Positions 8,167 through 16,847 of a stretch of 64,000 nucleotides of DNA are shown piece after piece; positions within the stretch are counted from its first letter, which is position 1, and each line of letters starts with the position of its first letter. Made by a program: the position numbers and the translations under genes. The stretch is from Mucilaginibacter gossypiicola (GTDB lineage: Bacteria; Bacteroidota; Bacteroidia; Sphingobacteriales; Sphingobacteriaceae), in NCBI RefSeq assembly GCF_900110105.1, contig NZ_FOCL01000001.1:682001-746000 (forward strand), read 5' to 3'. Under the pieces are notes generated by a model. That model ran no database searches, had not been told where the DNA came from, and saw only the letters and a program-made list of their open reading frames with translations.

Positions 8167-9498
8167 TTACAACCGTCCATTTACAACTTCCTTGTTTAAA
8201 ATACCTTTGATGTCATAAATTACGGATGATGGCGTATGTTTTAAACCATTGTAGTCGAGATTGTAAAACTCCCGATGCGCCACGGCCACAACAATGGCAT
8301 TATATGCACCGCTTAGCTCACCGTAGTTTTTCAACGTAGATATCCCGTACTCCCTTTTTACTTCATCCGGATCGGCCCATGGATCATATATTTCGCAAGT
8401 GGCATCAAAGCCCTCAAAGCCTTTAATGATATCAATTACTCTTGTATTACGTACATCAGGGCAATTTTCTTTAAAGGTAAACCCAAGCACAAGGATTTTG
8501 GATTTTTTAACCGAAATATCATTCTTAACCATTAGCTTAATAACCTCAAGGGCAACGTAACTACCCATGCCGTCATTAAGCCTTCGCCCGGCCAGTATAA
8601 TTTCAGGGTGATATCCCATTTGCTGGGCTTTAGCAGCAAGATAATACGGATCAACTCCTGTACAATGCCCCCCCACAAGGCCCGGTTTAAAATTCAGAAA
8701 ATTCCATTTGGTGCCTGCAGCCGCCAATACTGCGTGGGTATCAATATTCATGATGCTGAATATTTTGGCCAGCTCATTTACAAAAGCAATATTAATATCG
8801 CGCTGCGAGTTTTCTATCACCTTGCACGCTTCGGCAACTTTAATAGCAGGAGCTTTATGTGTTCCAGCTTTTACTATCGATTGATATAAGCCGTCAATAA
8901 AATCAGCAGCTTCAGGCGTTGAACCCGAGGTTACTTTTAAAATATTAGTTAACGTATGAACCTTGTCGCCGGGATTTATACGTTCAGGCGAATACCCGGC
9001 GAAAAAATCATTGTTATATTGCAAACCCGATTCTGCCTGCAAAACCGGCACACAAACTTCTTCTGTTACTCCGGGGTAAACTGTCGATTCATAAATAACC
9101 ACATCTCCCCTCTTTAGTACACTTGCTATTGATTTACTTGCCTTTGTAAGCAAGCTCAGATCAGGGCGGTTATGCTGGTCAGTAGGCGTAGGCACCGAAA
9201 CTATATAAACGTTGCACGAAGCAATATCAGTTACCTGCGATGTAAAAGTTAAGCCTTTACCTTCATCCGTTAAGCCTAAAACCGTCGATAGTTCATCGGT
9301 ACTGGTTTCAAGGGTCCGGTCAAATGCATTGTTCAGCTCATCAACCCTGCTTTGCTTAATATCAAAACCTTTTACAGGATATTTTTTTGCAAACTCAACT
9401 GCGAGAGGCAATCCCACATAGCCAAGACCTATTATTGCAATACGAATATTTGCAGGAGCCTGAAATTTATTAGTGATCGAATTTGATTGATCAGACAT
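8167..9498 (-). CDS. UDP-N-acetyl-hexosamine 6-dehydrogenase (TviB/WbpO-like)
   Basis: A 443-residue nucleotide-sugar dehydrogenase. It carries out two successive NAD-dependent oxidations of a UDP-HexNAc at C6, giving a UDP-HexNAc uronate for polysaccharide synthesis. The NAD-binding motif IIGLGYVGLPLAVEF sits at residues 22-36. The SVPTPTD block is near 101 and YESTVYPGVTEEVCVPVL near 136. The catalytic cysteine is C279 in GGHCTGVDPYYL, where Thr replaces the more usual Ile. The C-terminal domain has VLGFTFKENCPDVRNTRV. Length and motifs favour the TviB/WbpO/WbpA subgroup over UDP-glucose dehydrogenase. Exact substrate (GlcNAc or GalNAc) is undecided. Confidence 0.88.
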   Translation of the reverse strand: MSDQSNSITNKFQAPANIRIAIIGLGYVGLPLAVEFAKKYPVKGFDIKQSRVDELNNAFDRTLETSTDELSTVLGLTDEGKGLTFTSQVTDIASCNVYIVSVPTPTDQHNRPDLSLLTKASKSIASVLKRGDVVIYESTVYPGVTEEVCVPVLQAESGLQYNNDFFAGYSPERINPGDKVHTLTNILKVTSGSTPEAADFIDGLYQSIVKAGTHKAPAIKVAEACKVIENSQRDINIAFVNELAKIFSIMNIDTHAVLAAAGTKWNFLNFKPGLVGGHCTGVDPYYLAAKAQQMGYHPEIILAGRRLNDGMGSYVALEVIKLMVKNDISVKKSKILVLGFTFKENCPDVRNTRVIDIIKGFEGFDATCEIYDPWADPDEVKREYGISTLKNYGELSGAYNAIVVAVAHREFYNLDYNGLKHTPSSVIYDIKGILNKEVVNGRL

Positions 9499-9608
9499 TT
9501 AATTTAACACGGTAGATATGATAGATACCGGTAAAGATAATCAAATATTACCAAAATCTGGTGCCCCCTATGCAAACAGCAAGCGATCAAAGCTAACTTA
9601 AAGCGATT

Positions 9609-10544
9609 TTAAGCAGTATAGATCTGATAAACACCTGTTATTGAACGGTTACTTGCAGTGCCAACCAACAAGGTGGTAATTTTCTTTTCAAGCATTAATT
9701 GCTCGGCATAACCTACAAATTCATTCTCATCAATAATGACGGGATTAACAGTCATAATTTCGGCTATGGTTAGGGTTGAAGTATCCGGGTGTTTTAATAA
9801 CGCCCTGCGAAGGTCCCCATCTGTCACAACGCCTTTGATAAGGGATGAATCGCCAACCATAACCATACCCAATCTGCCTTCTGACATACGGAGCAGCAGA
9901 TCCATGAATGAAGCTTCTTCATTAATAAAAGGCAGCTTATCGATACGCATCTGGTCCTTAACCTTTACCAGCAGTTTACGCCCCAAACTCCCCCCGGGAT
10001 GAAAACGGGCAAAATCGTGCTGTTGAAAGTTTCTTGATTCCATTAATGCTATAGCCAGGGCATCGCCCATAACAAGCGCTGCGGTAGTTGACGACGTAGG
10101 CGCCAGCTCAAGCGGGCAAGCCTCCCGCTCAACCTTTATATTAAGATGATAACTGCAGTTTTTGGCAACGGTTGATAAGGGATTGCCGGTAATGCCTATC
10201 ATTACATTTTTATTCCACTTTAAATAGGGTATCAGCTTCAGCACCTCATCAGTTTCGCCCGAATAAGAAATCAGCAACACAACATCATTGGAGCTTACCA
10301 TGCCCAAATCACCGTGAAACGCCTCGCCCGGATGTAAAAAGAAACTCGGTGTACCCGTGCTGGCCAGCGTTGCGGCTATCTTTTTACCAATAAGCCCCGA
10401 TTTACCAATCCCGATAACTATGAGCTTACCTGTTGATTTAAGCACAGCTTCAACAACCCGCGCAAACTCGTCATCAATTAAACCTGCTACATGCTGCAGC
10501 GATTCTATTTCAATATCAAAAACCTTTTTTGCAATGTTTTTCAT
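9609..10544 (-). CDS. kdsD: D-arabinose 5-phosphate isomerase (KdsD/KpsF)
   Basis: Converts ribulose 5-phosphate to arabinose 5-phosphate, the first step of Kdo synthesis. An SIS domain occupies about residues 30-165, with GIGKSGLIGKKIAATLAS, SYSGETDEVL and FFLHPGEAFHGDLGM, including the conserved His. Two CBS repeats fill the C-terminus, the second containing IMTVNPVIIDENE. The ATG at 10544 gives 311 residues. A GTG at 10556 is in frame but adds only four residues. It lies 24 bp after the kdsA stop, on the same strand, so the two Kdo enzymes form an operon. Length and domain order are normal. Confidence 0.93.
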   Translation of the reverse strand: MKNIAKKVFDIEIESLQHVAGLIDDEFARVVEAVLKSTGKLIVIGIGKSGLIGKKIAATLASTGTPSFFLHPGEAFHGDLGMVSSNDVVLLISYSGETDEVLKLIPYLKWNKNVMIGITGNPLSTVAKNCSYHLNIKVEREACPLELAPTSSTTAALVMGDALAIALMESRNFQQHDFARFHPGGSLGRKLLVKVKDQMRIDKLPFINEEASFMDLLLRMSEGRLGMVMVGDSSLIKGVVTDGDLRRALLKHPDTSTLTIAEIMTVNPVIIDENEFVGYAEQLMLEKKITTLLVGTASNRSITGVYQIYTA

Positions 10545-10568
10545 AGGTCCCAACACTCATACAAAAAC

Positions 10569-11345
10569 CTATCCTACCAAAGGGGCTAAAACTTTATCCA
10601 GTTCATGCAATTTAACCATGTTAGGGCCATCACTCAATGCATTATCAGGATCGGGATGTGTTTCTAAAAAGTAGCCGTCGGCACCAAAAGCTTTAGCAGC
10701 AAGGGCCATCATCGGTACAAAAGTACGGTCGCCGCCTGTTTTGCCGCCGGCTCCGCCAGGGCGTTGAACCGAATGCGTACAATCCATACAAACCGGATGG
10801 CCAAAAGCTTTCATATCGTGTATATTCCTGAAATCAACAGCTAAATTATTATAGCCGTACATGTTACCGCGTTCGGTTAATATTACCTGGTTGTTGCCGG
10901 CTTCAATAACTTTTTGAGCAGGATAAAACATATCATGCCCCGAAAGAAACTGGGCCTTTTTTACATTGACAATTTTACCGGTTTGAGCAGCCGCAACCAA
11001 TAAATCTGTTTGGCGGCATAAAAACGCAGGGATCTGCAATATATCAGCAACTTCGGCTACAATAGCAGCCTGGAAAGGCTCATGAATATCAGTAGTAACA
11101 GGCAGGCCAAAGCGTTGCTTAACATTGAGCAGCATTTCCATGCCTTTTTCCAGACCCGGGCCACGGTACGAGTGTATTGAAGTACGGTTAGCTTTGTCAA
11201 ACGATGATTTAAAGATCACCGGAACGTTGTACTTCTGACCTGCTTCGGCAACCTTTTCGGCAACAGTATATAACAACTCCTGGTTTTCCATAACACAGGG
11301 ACCAAGAATAAAGAACGGCTTTTGGTTTATTTGTTCAAACAGCAT
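10569..11345 (-). CDS. kdsA: 3-deoxy-8-phosphooctulonate synthase (KdsA)
   Basis: Condenses arabinose 5-phosphate with phosphoenolpyruvate to Kdo 8-phosphate for lipid A/LPS core. The 258-residue TIM barrel shows FFILGPCVMEN, KSSFDKANRTS, YRGPGLEKG, TDIHEP, RQTDLL, VNVKKAQFLS, DCTHSVQRPGG, GGDRTFVP and FLETHPDPDNALSDGPNM, all hallmark blocks. The residue in GPC is a cysteine (C17). This is the metal-dependent KdsA type seen in Aquifex; the E. coli enzyme has Asn there. First gene of the kdsA-kdsD operon. A possible -7-like CATCTTTG lies about 30 bp upstream, but it matches only seven of eight positions. Confidence 0.95.
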   Translation of the reverse strand: MLFEQINQKPFFILGPCVMENQELLYTVAEKVAEAGQKYNVPVIFKSSFDKANRTSIHSYRGPGLEKGMEMLLNVKQRFGLPVTTDIHEPFQAAIVAEVADILQIPAFLCRQTDLLVAAAQTGKIVNVKKAQFLSGHDMFYPAQKVIEAGNNQVILTERGNMYGYNNLAVDFRNIHDMKAFGHPVCMDCTHSVQRPGGAGGKTGGDRTFVPMMALAAKAFGADGYFLETHPDPDNALSDGPNMVKLHELDKVLAPLVG

Positions 11346-11623
11346 ATTGTTAGGATATATTTATCAGCCACAAAGATGCTGATTTTTTTGAGAATCATAC
11401 AGAAGGGGTTATTTCCTCCCGGGCAGACGCACATAAATAAATTAACGGGTTGACACTTTTCAAATAAACAGCTTACAAGATATTCATAATCAAATATTAT
11501 TTTTTACCAGGGTTACACTACACTGATATTTTTGAGCACTTGAGTAAGTCCGAATATTTAATGTTTTTGCCCTATACTTCTCCCCTTCTTTATCCATAAG
11601 GAAAAATATTCGGAAAAATTTGC
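11346..11623. other. Intergenic region between divergent kdsA and the ArsR cluster
   Basis: AT-rich spacer. It should contain the kdsA promoter on the minus strand. Apart from the operator starting at 11624 I see no open reading frame, RNA motif or repeat in it. Confidence 0.4.
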
Positions 11624-11665
11624 GTAAGTAATTGCTTACATATAAATTTGTAAGCAATTACTTAC
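11624..11665 (+). promoter_or_regulatory. ArsR operator: 16-bp inverted repeat around a -7 box
   Basis: GTAAGTAATTGCTTAC (11624-11639) and its exact reverse complement GTAAGCAATTACTTAC (11650-11665) are separated by 10 bp. Each arm is itself nearly palindromic, so two dimers could bind. The -7 box TAAATTTG (11643-11650) sits in the spacer, so binding should block initiation of the downstream arsR gene. The same geometry recurs before the second ArsR cluster at 57686-57727. Confidence 0.8.
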
Positions 11666-11678
11666 ATATTATATTTTG

Positions 11679-12008
11679 ATGAGACGAGACGTTTTCCAGG
11701 CCATTGCCGATCCAACCCGCAGGGATATCATTAACCTGATAGCTTTCAAACCAATGAACCTGAATGCCATTGCGGATAATTTTGATGTAAGTCGCCCTGC
11801 AATATCCCAGCATATAAAAATCCTTACCGAATGCGGCCTTATCGCCATTAAAAAACAAGGCCGCGAAAGATATTGTGAGCCCCGCCTGAAACAGCTTGAC
11901 GAAGTAGCCCGGTGGGTTGAACGCTACCGCAAAGTTTGGGAAGAAAAATTTGACGCCCTTGATGACCTGCTTGAAGAATTAAAAAACAATGATAAACCTT
12001 TAAAATAA
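11679..12008 (+). CDS. ArsR-family winged-helix repressor
   Basis: A 109-residue regulator starting at ATG 11679; an adjacent TTG at 11676 is a poorer choice. MRRDVFQAIADPTRRDIINLIA is the typical opening of ArsR proteins linked to AHSA1/SRPBCC genes. The helix-turn-helix is LNAIADNFDVSRPAISQHIKIL and the wing LIAIKKQGRERYCEP. It lacks the CxC metal-binding motif of metal-sensing ArsR proteins, so the ligand is probably not a metal ion. It is followed after 6 bp by a VOC gene and probably autoregulates through the large inverted repeat upstream. It is closely similar along its length to the ArsR at 56906-57226 (about half identical by eye). Confidence 0.92.
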   Translation: MRRDVFQAIADPTRRDIINLIAFKPMNLNAIADNFDVSRPAISQHIKILTECGLIAIKKQGRERYCEPRLKQLDEVARWVERYRKVWEEKFDALDDLLEELKNNDKPLK

Positions 12009-12014
12009 TCAATT

Positions 12015-12434
12015 ATGACAAAGCAATTCTGGATCAATCTGCCAGTAAAAGATGTAAATGTATCGAAGGAGTTTTTCAGCAAACTCGGGTTCCGTTTTAA
12101 TTCGCAATTTGGTAACGGGCCAAATTCTGCAGCCATGCAGGTTGGCGAAAAAGATGTTACGGTTATGCTTTTTGATGAAGCTACATTTAAAGGCTTTGTT
12201 GAAAATTGCGGCCTTGCCGATACAGCCAAAGGAGTTGAGGTATTGTTATCTATAGATGCCGAAAGCAAGGAAGAAGTTGACCAGCTGGCACAGAAAGCCA
12301 TAGAAGCAGGTGGCAAAAGCAACCATAAGCCCCGCGAAATGGATGGCTGGATGTACGGCTGCCTGTTTACCGACCCTGATGGACACAGCTGGAATGTGCT
12401 ACATATGGATATGAGCAAAATGCCAGGAAGGTAA
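12015..12434 (+). CDS. VOC-family glyoxalase/bleomycin-resistance-like protein
   Basis: A 139-residue vicinal-oxygen-chelate protein with two babab modules. It opens with KQFWINLPVKDVNVSKEFFSKLGF and closes with GCLFTDPDGHSWNVLHMDM. This is the lactoylglutathione-lyase-like pattern commonly annotated VOC family protein. The ending is the usual place of a metal-ligand residue, but the full metal set is not certain. It lies 6 bp downstream of arsR and is almost surely co-transcribed. Substrate unknown; relatives act in detoxification or are uncharacterised. Confidence 0.85.
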   Translation: MTKQFWINLPVKDVNVSKEFFSKLGFRFNSQFGNGPNSAAMQVGEKDVTVMLFDEATFKGFVENCGLADTAKGVEVLLSIDAESKEEVDQLAQKAIEAGGKSNHKPREMDGWMYGCLFTDPDGHSWNVLHMDMSKMPGR

Positions 12435-12504
12435 AAATACAACTTGTCGCTATCGCCCCCTTATCTCGTCGTTTTTGCACGCTATTTGCCTTTACCGCTG
12501 CTGG

Positions 12505-12512
12505 TAACTTTG
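12505..12512 (+). promoter_or_regulatory. -7 promoter box TAACTTTG before the PhnB-like gene
   Basis: An exact TAnnTTTG match 45 bp before the ATG at 12557, with a TTTG at 12485-12488 that could be the -33 element, although the 16-bp spacing is short. It suggests that the second half of the cluster can be expressed independently of arsR. Confidence 0.45.
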
Positions 12513-12556
12513 AGATATCAAAAGCAACAAATTTTAAACGTTAAAAAACTGAAACC

Positions 12557-13045
12557 ATGGCAACATTTAAAGCAACCCAGAAAGTAACTCCTTTTTTATG
12601 GTTCAACGGAAACCTTGAAGAAGCATTGAAATTTTACACCTCGGTATTTAAAAACTCAGAAAGTGAGGTAAGCTCGCTTACCGATCCTGGCAACGGTCGC
12701 AAAATGATAGTTGGGACATTCCGGATAGAAGACCAGCAGTTTTTAGCATTAGATGGCGGACCGATGTTCAATTTTTCGCCTGCTACTTCGTTTTACATCA
12801 ACTGCAAAACACAGGAAGAAATTGATTACCTGTGGGAAGCCTTACCGGCAGATGGTGGTAAAACCAATCAATGCGGCTGGCTTGATGATAAATTTGGCGT
12901 CACCTGGCAAATTGTTCCTGAAGTTATGAGCGAACTACTTTACAACAATGAAAATCCTGAAAAAGCAAAAAGGGTTATGGCAGCAATGATGCAGATGACC
13001 AAAATGGATATCAAACTTTTACAGGAAGCTTACGATAACGATTAA
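12557..13045 (+). CDS. PhnB-like VOC-family protein
   Basis: A 162-residue protein of the PhnB / 3-demethylubiquinone-methyltransferase-like VOC group. Diagnostic segments are TPFLWFNGNLEEALKFYTSV at the N-terminus, then GTFRIEDQQFLALDGGP and NFSPATSFYINCKTQEEIDY. CGWLDDKFGVTWQIVP follows, and an extra C-terminal helix contains ENPEKAKRVMAAMMQM. Despite the family name, these proteins are not methyltransferases, and their substrates are mostly unknown. It is followed 25 bp later by an SRPBCC gene, a partnership often seen in soil Bacteroidota and Actinobacteria. Confidence 0.87.
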   Translation: MATFKATQKVTPFLWFNGNLEEALKFYTSVFKNSESEVSSLTDPGNGRKMIVGTFRIEDQQFLALDGGPMFNFSPATSFYINCKTQEEIDYLWEALPADGGKTNQCGWLDDKFGVTWQIVPEVMSELLYNNENPEKAKRVMAAMMQMTKMDIKLLQEAYDND

Positions 13046-13070
13046 CCAATCACCTAAATAAAAAAACACC

Positions 13071-13571
13071 ATGATCACCACAAAAAATCAAACCGGCATT
13101 AAAGCCGAACCCGGCAAACAGGAGATTTTTATAACTCGTGAATTTGAAGCGCCTCGCGAACTTGTTTTTAAGGCCTTTACTGATCCTGAACTTATTGTTA
13201 GATGGCTTGGCCCGCGCGAGCTTAAAATGCGTATAGACAAATACGACTGCCGCAGCGGAGGCGCTTACCGTTATATCCATACCGACCCGGCTGGCAATGA
13301 TTACGGTTTTCACGGTGTTATCCATGATGTAACCGCACCCGAACGCATCATCCAGACTTTTGAATTTGAAGGCTTACCAGAAAGCGGCCACGTTACACTT
13401 GAAACTACCAGATTTGAAGCTTTACCTGATAATAGAACTAAGGTAACCGTTCAATCAGTTTTTCAGTCTGTGGCAGATCGCGATGGCATGCTGCAATCAG
13501 GTATGGAACGAGGTGTAAACGATTCTCACAGCCGTTTGGACGAACTGTTTGAAGCAGGAGAAATTGTATGA
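13071..13571 (+). CDS. SRPBCC-domain (AHSA1-like) protein
   Basis: A 166-residue START-like protein with the Aha1 C-terminal/SRPBCC pattern. [28 protein letters not shown] is the helix-grip opening. The acidic basket follows, then [18 protein letters not shown] as the long C-terminal helix that closes the hydrophobic pocket. These proteins bind hydrophobic ligands and are often controlled by the ArsR regulator encoded with them. It is the last gene of the ArsR-VOC-VOC-SRPBCC cluster. Compare the two SRPBCC genes in the second ArsR cluster at 55990-56909. Ligand unknown. Confidence 0.88.
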   Translation: MITTKNQTGIKAEPGKQEIFITREFEAPRELVFKAFTDPELIVRWLGPRELKMRIDKYDCRSGGAYRYIHTDPAGNDYGFHGVIHDVTAPERIIQTFEFEGLPESGHVTLETTRFEALPDNRTKVTVQSVFQSVADRDGMLQSGMERGVNDSHSRLDELFEAGEIV

Positions 13572-13634
13572 AAGCCAAAAGCGGAATGCAAAAAGCTTAA
13601 AGCCGACTTTAATACAATTAACAATATCTCGTTA

Positions 13635-13880
13635 TTACGTACCCTTTTTGATTGCTTCAAGTATCGTTCTGATTTTTTTCTGAGCCGCTTTTGTACTGAT
13701 CTCATGTTTCATAACCATCAGACAATTGCGGCAAAGGCAATCCGGGTAGGTTAAACGGATATAGTCACGTTCCTGATCCGTAAAGTTGATACCCTGGCAC
13801 TGACAAAGTAAAATACTGCCAACCTTACATTCAAAAGGCGCATTACACCGCGGGCAATGTTTGTTTTCATGATTTGCCAT
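13635..13880 (-). CDS. Small cysteine-rich CWC-type protein
   Basis: An 81-residue protein with eight cysteines. Its N-terminal KHCPRCNAPFECKVGSILLCQC and following DCLCRNCL form CxxC-type pairs able to hold zinc. This matches the small Cys-rich CWC family, whose function is unknown. It stands in a compact gap, convergent with the SRPBCC gene and downstream of the metE terminator. The ATG is the first in frame and no other start is attractive. Confidence 0.8.
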   Translation of the reverse strand: MANHENKHCPRCNAPFECKVGSILLCQCQGINFTDQERDYIRLTYPDCLCRNCLMVMKHEISTKAAQKKIRTILEAIKKGT

Positions 13881-13890
13881 AACATATATA

Positions 13891-13927
13891 AAACTGCTGT
13901 GCGCTTACAAATAAGGCACAGCAGTTT
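13891..13927 (-). terminator. Intrinsic terminator of metE
   Basis: AAACTGCTGTGC (minus 13927-13916) pairs perfectly over 12 bp with GCACAGCAGTTT (minus 13902-13891), followed by TTTATATAT. It lies 7 bp after the metE stop. Confidence 0.75.
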
Positions 13928-13933
13928 ATTGTT

Positions 13934-16258
13934 TTATGCGGTTACATTATTTATTACGCTTTCGCGGATGGCTTTTGCAGCCTCTACCATTTCTATTAAC
14001 GCTTTTTTAGTTTCATCCCAGCCGCGGGTTTTTAAACCACAATCTGGATTTACCCAAAGCTGGGCATCAGGAATTACAGCCTGTGCACGTTTAAGCAAAT
14101 AAATCATCTCCTCCCTGTTGGGTACGCGGGGCGAATGAATATCATACACACCCGGGCCAATTTCATTAGGATATTTAAAATCGGCAAAAACATCCAGTAG
14201 TTCCATTTGCGAGCGCGAAGTCTCTATCGTGATCACATCCGCGTCCATATCGGCAATATTTTTAATGATATCATTAAACTCCGAATAACACATGTGTGTA
14301 TGGATTTGCGTGCTATCCTGAACGCCGCTCGCCGAAATCCGGAAAGCTTTAACCGCCCAATTGAGGTAATTGGCCCTGTCATCCCTGCGAAGCGGTAATC
14401 CTTCGCGAATAGCAGGTTCATCTATCTGTATAATCTTGATACCAGCACTTTCCAGATCGCATACTTCATCACGAATTGCTAAAGCTATCTGCGTACAGGT
14501 TTCAGAGCGTGGCTGGTCATTCCGCACAAACGACCATTGCAAAATAGTTACCGGGCCGGTTAACATACCCTTCATCCATTGCGAAGTTAATGACTGCGCA
14601 TAAGCCGACCATTTTACGGTCATTGCCTCTGGCCTTGATACATCGCCATAAATAATAGGCGGCTTAACACAACGGCTACCATAGCTCTGTACCCAGCCGT
14701 TTTGCGTAAAAGTAAAACCAGCCAGTTGTTCGCCAAAGTATTCAACCATGTCATTACGTTCAAACTCGCCATGCACCAGTACATCCAAACCTATTTCCTC
14801 CTGCCATTTTACAGCCTTTTCGGTTTCATCTGCTATCAGTTTATCATATTCGGCTGTGGTTAATTCCCCTTTCTTTAAACGGGCGCGCCAGCTGCGCACC
14901 TCGGTTGTTTGCGGGAATGAACCTATAGTTGTGGTAGCAAAAAGCGGCAGATCAAGCAGAAGCTGCTGTTGTTTTTTTCGATCGTGGAAAGTGCTTATAC
15001 GCTGTGCATCACTTTCGGTAACTGCACTCGCCCGTTGCTTAACAGCCTCATTGTGAATAAGACGAGAGACCCGGCGGGATTCGTTTGCTTCCCTATTTTT
15101 GGCCAGTTGGTGCAAACTGCTGTCGCTAACTACATCTTCCGATAACCGGCTTAACAATACCACTTCGTTTATTTTTTGACGGGCAAAGGCCAGCCATTGT
15201 TTAATTTCGGAAGTAAGTACCTCTTCGTTGGTTTCATTTTGCAAATCACATGGCGAATGGATCAATGAACACGAGGGGGCAATCCAAACGCGGTCGGCCC
15301 CCAGTTTATCTTTCGCATTGTTTATAATACCCAACGAGTTGATAAAGTCATTCTTCCAGATGTTGCGACCATCAACAACCCCTAAAGAAAGGACCGTTTT
15401 TTTAGGAAGATGCGCAATTACATCATCCAATTGCTGTGGCGCACGAACCAGGTCGATATGTAAAACATCAACCGGCAATGAAGCTGTTAAAGCCGTGTTA
15501 TCTCCTAATCGTTCAAAATAAGTTGCCAGTATTATCTTCAGGAAAGGAAACTCTTTTCTGAGCTGGGCATAGGTGTCTCTAAATACCCGCTGTTGTTTTT
15601 CGCTTAAATCAAGCGTTAAAAATGGCTCGTCAAACTGAACCCATTCAACACCTAAGGTTTTGAGCTTATTCAGGATATCAAAGTAAACGGGTAGTAAATT
15701 TTTAACAAGGTCTATCCTGTCAAACCCAGCTTCTTTTTCTTTGCCTGACAACAGGTAAGATACCGGGCCAAGCAATACCGGCTTACTGGTGATACCCAGT
15801 TGCTTGGCCTCATAAAACTCGTCAATAACCTTGGTTGAGAAAAGCTTAAACTGCTGATCTTTATAAAACTCGGGTACTATGTAATGGTAATTGGTATCAA
15901 ACCACTTGGTCATTTCCATAGCCACAATATCCAAACCTTCTTTTTGATAGCCACGCGCCATAGCAAAATACAGGTCGAGCTCGGTATTGCCTTTTTGTTG
16001 AATTACCTCGTGATAGCGCTTTGGAATAGCACCAAATGTTAAGGAATGATCAAGCACCTGGTCATAAAACGAAAAATCATTTGATGGGATCAGGTCAATC
16101 CCTGCTTCCTTTTGCAGCAACCAGTTTTCTTCCCTGATGTATTTACCAACAGTAAGCACATTTTTTAGCCCAGTTTTGCCTGCCCAGTAGTTTTCGCAGA
16201 CCTTTTTTAATTCGCGCCGGCTACCAATACGCGGATAGCCTAAATTTTGCGTTAGCAT
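13934..16258 (-). CDS. metE: Cobalamin-independent methionine synthase MetE
   Basis: Transfers the methyl group of 5-methyltetrahydropteroyltri-glutamate to homocysteine, giving methionine without B12. The 774-residue length and two-barrel layout are standard. The N-terminus is LTQNLGYPRIGSRRELKKVCENYWAGK. An interdomain linker near residues 400-440 leads to the catalytic barrel, which begins TTTIGSFPQTTEVR. The zinc ligands are visible as H655 and C657 (HMCYSEF) and C740 (NPDCGLKTR). A cobalamin riboswitch about 190 bp upstream implies shut-off when B12 is present, leaving the cell to a B12-dependent MetH encoded elsewhere. Monocistronic, with its own terminator. Confidence 0.97.
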   Translation of the reverse strand: MLTQNLGYPRIGSRRELKKVCENYWAGKTGLKNVLTVGKYIREENWLLQKEAGIDLIPSNDFSFYDQVLDHSLTFGAIPKRYHEVIQQKGNTELDLYFAMARGYQKEGLDIVAMEMTKWFDTNYHYIVPEFYKDQQFKLFSTKVIDEFYEAKQLGITSKPVLLGPVSYLLSGKEKEAGFDRIDLVKNLLPVYFDILNKLKTLGVEWVQFDEPFLTLDLSEKQQRVFRDTYAQLRKEFPFLKIILATYFERLGDNTALTASLPVDVLHIDLVRAPQQLDDVIAHLPKKTVLSLGVVDGRNIWKNDFINSLGIINNAKDKLGADRVWIAPSCSLIHSPCDLQNETNEEVLTSEIKQWLAFARQKINEVVLLSRLSEDVVSDSSLHQLAKNREANESRRVSRLIHNEAVKQRASAVTESDAQRISTFHDRKKQQQLLLDLPLFATTTIGSFPQTTEVRSWRARLKKGELTTAEYDKLIADETEKAVKWQEEIGLDVLVHGEFERNDMVEYFGEQLAGFTFTQNGWVQSYGSRCVKPPIIYGDVSRPEAMTVKWSAYAQSLTSQWMKGMLTGPVTILQWSFVRNDQPRSETCTQIALAIRDEVCDLESAGIKIIQIDEPAIREGLPLRRDDRANYLNWAVKAFRISASGVQDSTQIHTHMCYSEFNDIIKNIADMDADVITIETSRSQMELLDVFADFKYPNEIGPGVYDIHSPRVPNREEMIYLLKRAQAVIPDAQLWVNPDCGLKTRGWDETKKALIEMVEAAKAIRESVINNVTA

Positions 16259-16446
16259 TTCTTTTAATTGATTAAATGAATAAATCGGTTAAAAGCCCCT
16301 TCAGCTAAGCTTCGCGATGTTTTGTGATATGTAAAAATGGAGAGAATATATGGGTACGCGCCCTTATAACGGAATGATCCCGAACAGGCAAGCAATCATA
16401 ACCCTGACCAGAGCTTCATACCGCGAAAGCACCGTCAATTCAGTAT

Positions 16447-16615
16447 TAGGCAGGTCTCCTGACTTGTAACATTTTTGCCGCCCTTCCCAATCGCCGGCAG
16501 GCGATCAGTGGGCATTATTGGCAAAAACCTTTTGTGTTACTTACAGTTGCGCGACAGTTCGTGATTTGCACACGATTCCCTATTAATCTACAATTAAGTA
16601 AAACCTATACCGGTT
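16447..16615 (-). promoter_or_regulatory. Cobalamin (B12) riboswitch controlling metE
   Basis: On the minus strand the conserved elements appear in order. The first is a 5' region ending GGGAATCGTGTGCAAATCAC. Next is the core CTGTCGCGCAACTGTAA (around 16558-16542). Last is the B12-box segment AGTCAGGAGACCTGCC (16464-16449). Between them lies a variable hairpin, GATCGCCTGCCGGCGATT. These match the AdoCbl-type riboswitch consensus. Its position about 190 nt before metE fits repression of the B12-independent enzyme. No clear terminator follows it, so translation control is possible. The remaining DNA to 16847 shows no other signal I can defend. Confidence 0.9.
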
Positions 16616-16847
16616 GTTGAAGTAAAGTAAAGAACTTATCGCGGCAAATATAAGGATATGCCACTTGAATATTCAGGTTATTTTATTTGTCATAACAAAC
16701 TCCTTTAAAAATCACACTATCCGGCCTTACAATTAGATATTCCTGTTTCGCTATAAGTCACACAACGGTCAACAAATAATTAACCCTTACAAACCGTTGA
16801 ATTATACCATTCCCGGTGCAAACCTATCCTTAACTTTGGCGGCTTCT

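Noticed and set aside
12015..13571. The VOC and SRPBCC genes as a resistance cassette
   Set aside because: The families are common metabolic or unknown types, and no mobile-element genes flank them. There is no ground to name a drug.
16616..16847. A second regulatory RNA between the riboswitch and the DHA2 gene
   Set aside because: The stretch is AT-rich and has no hairpin or conserved motif that I could match.
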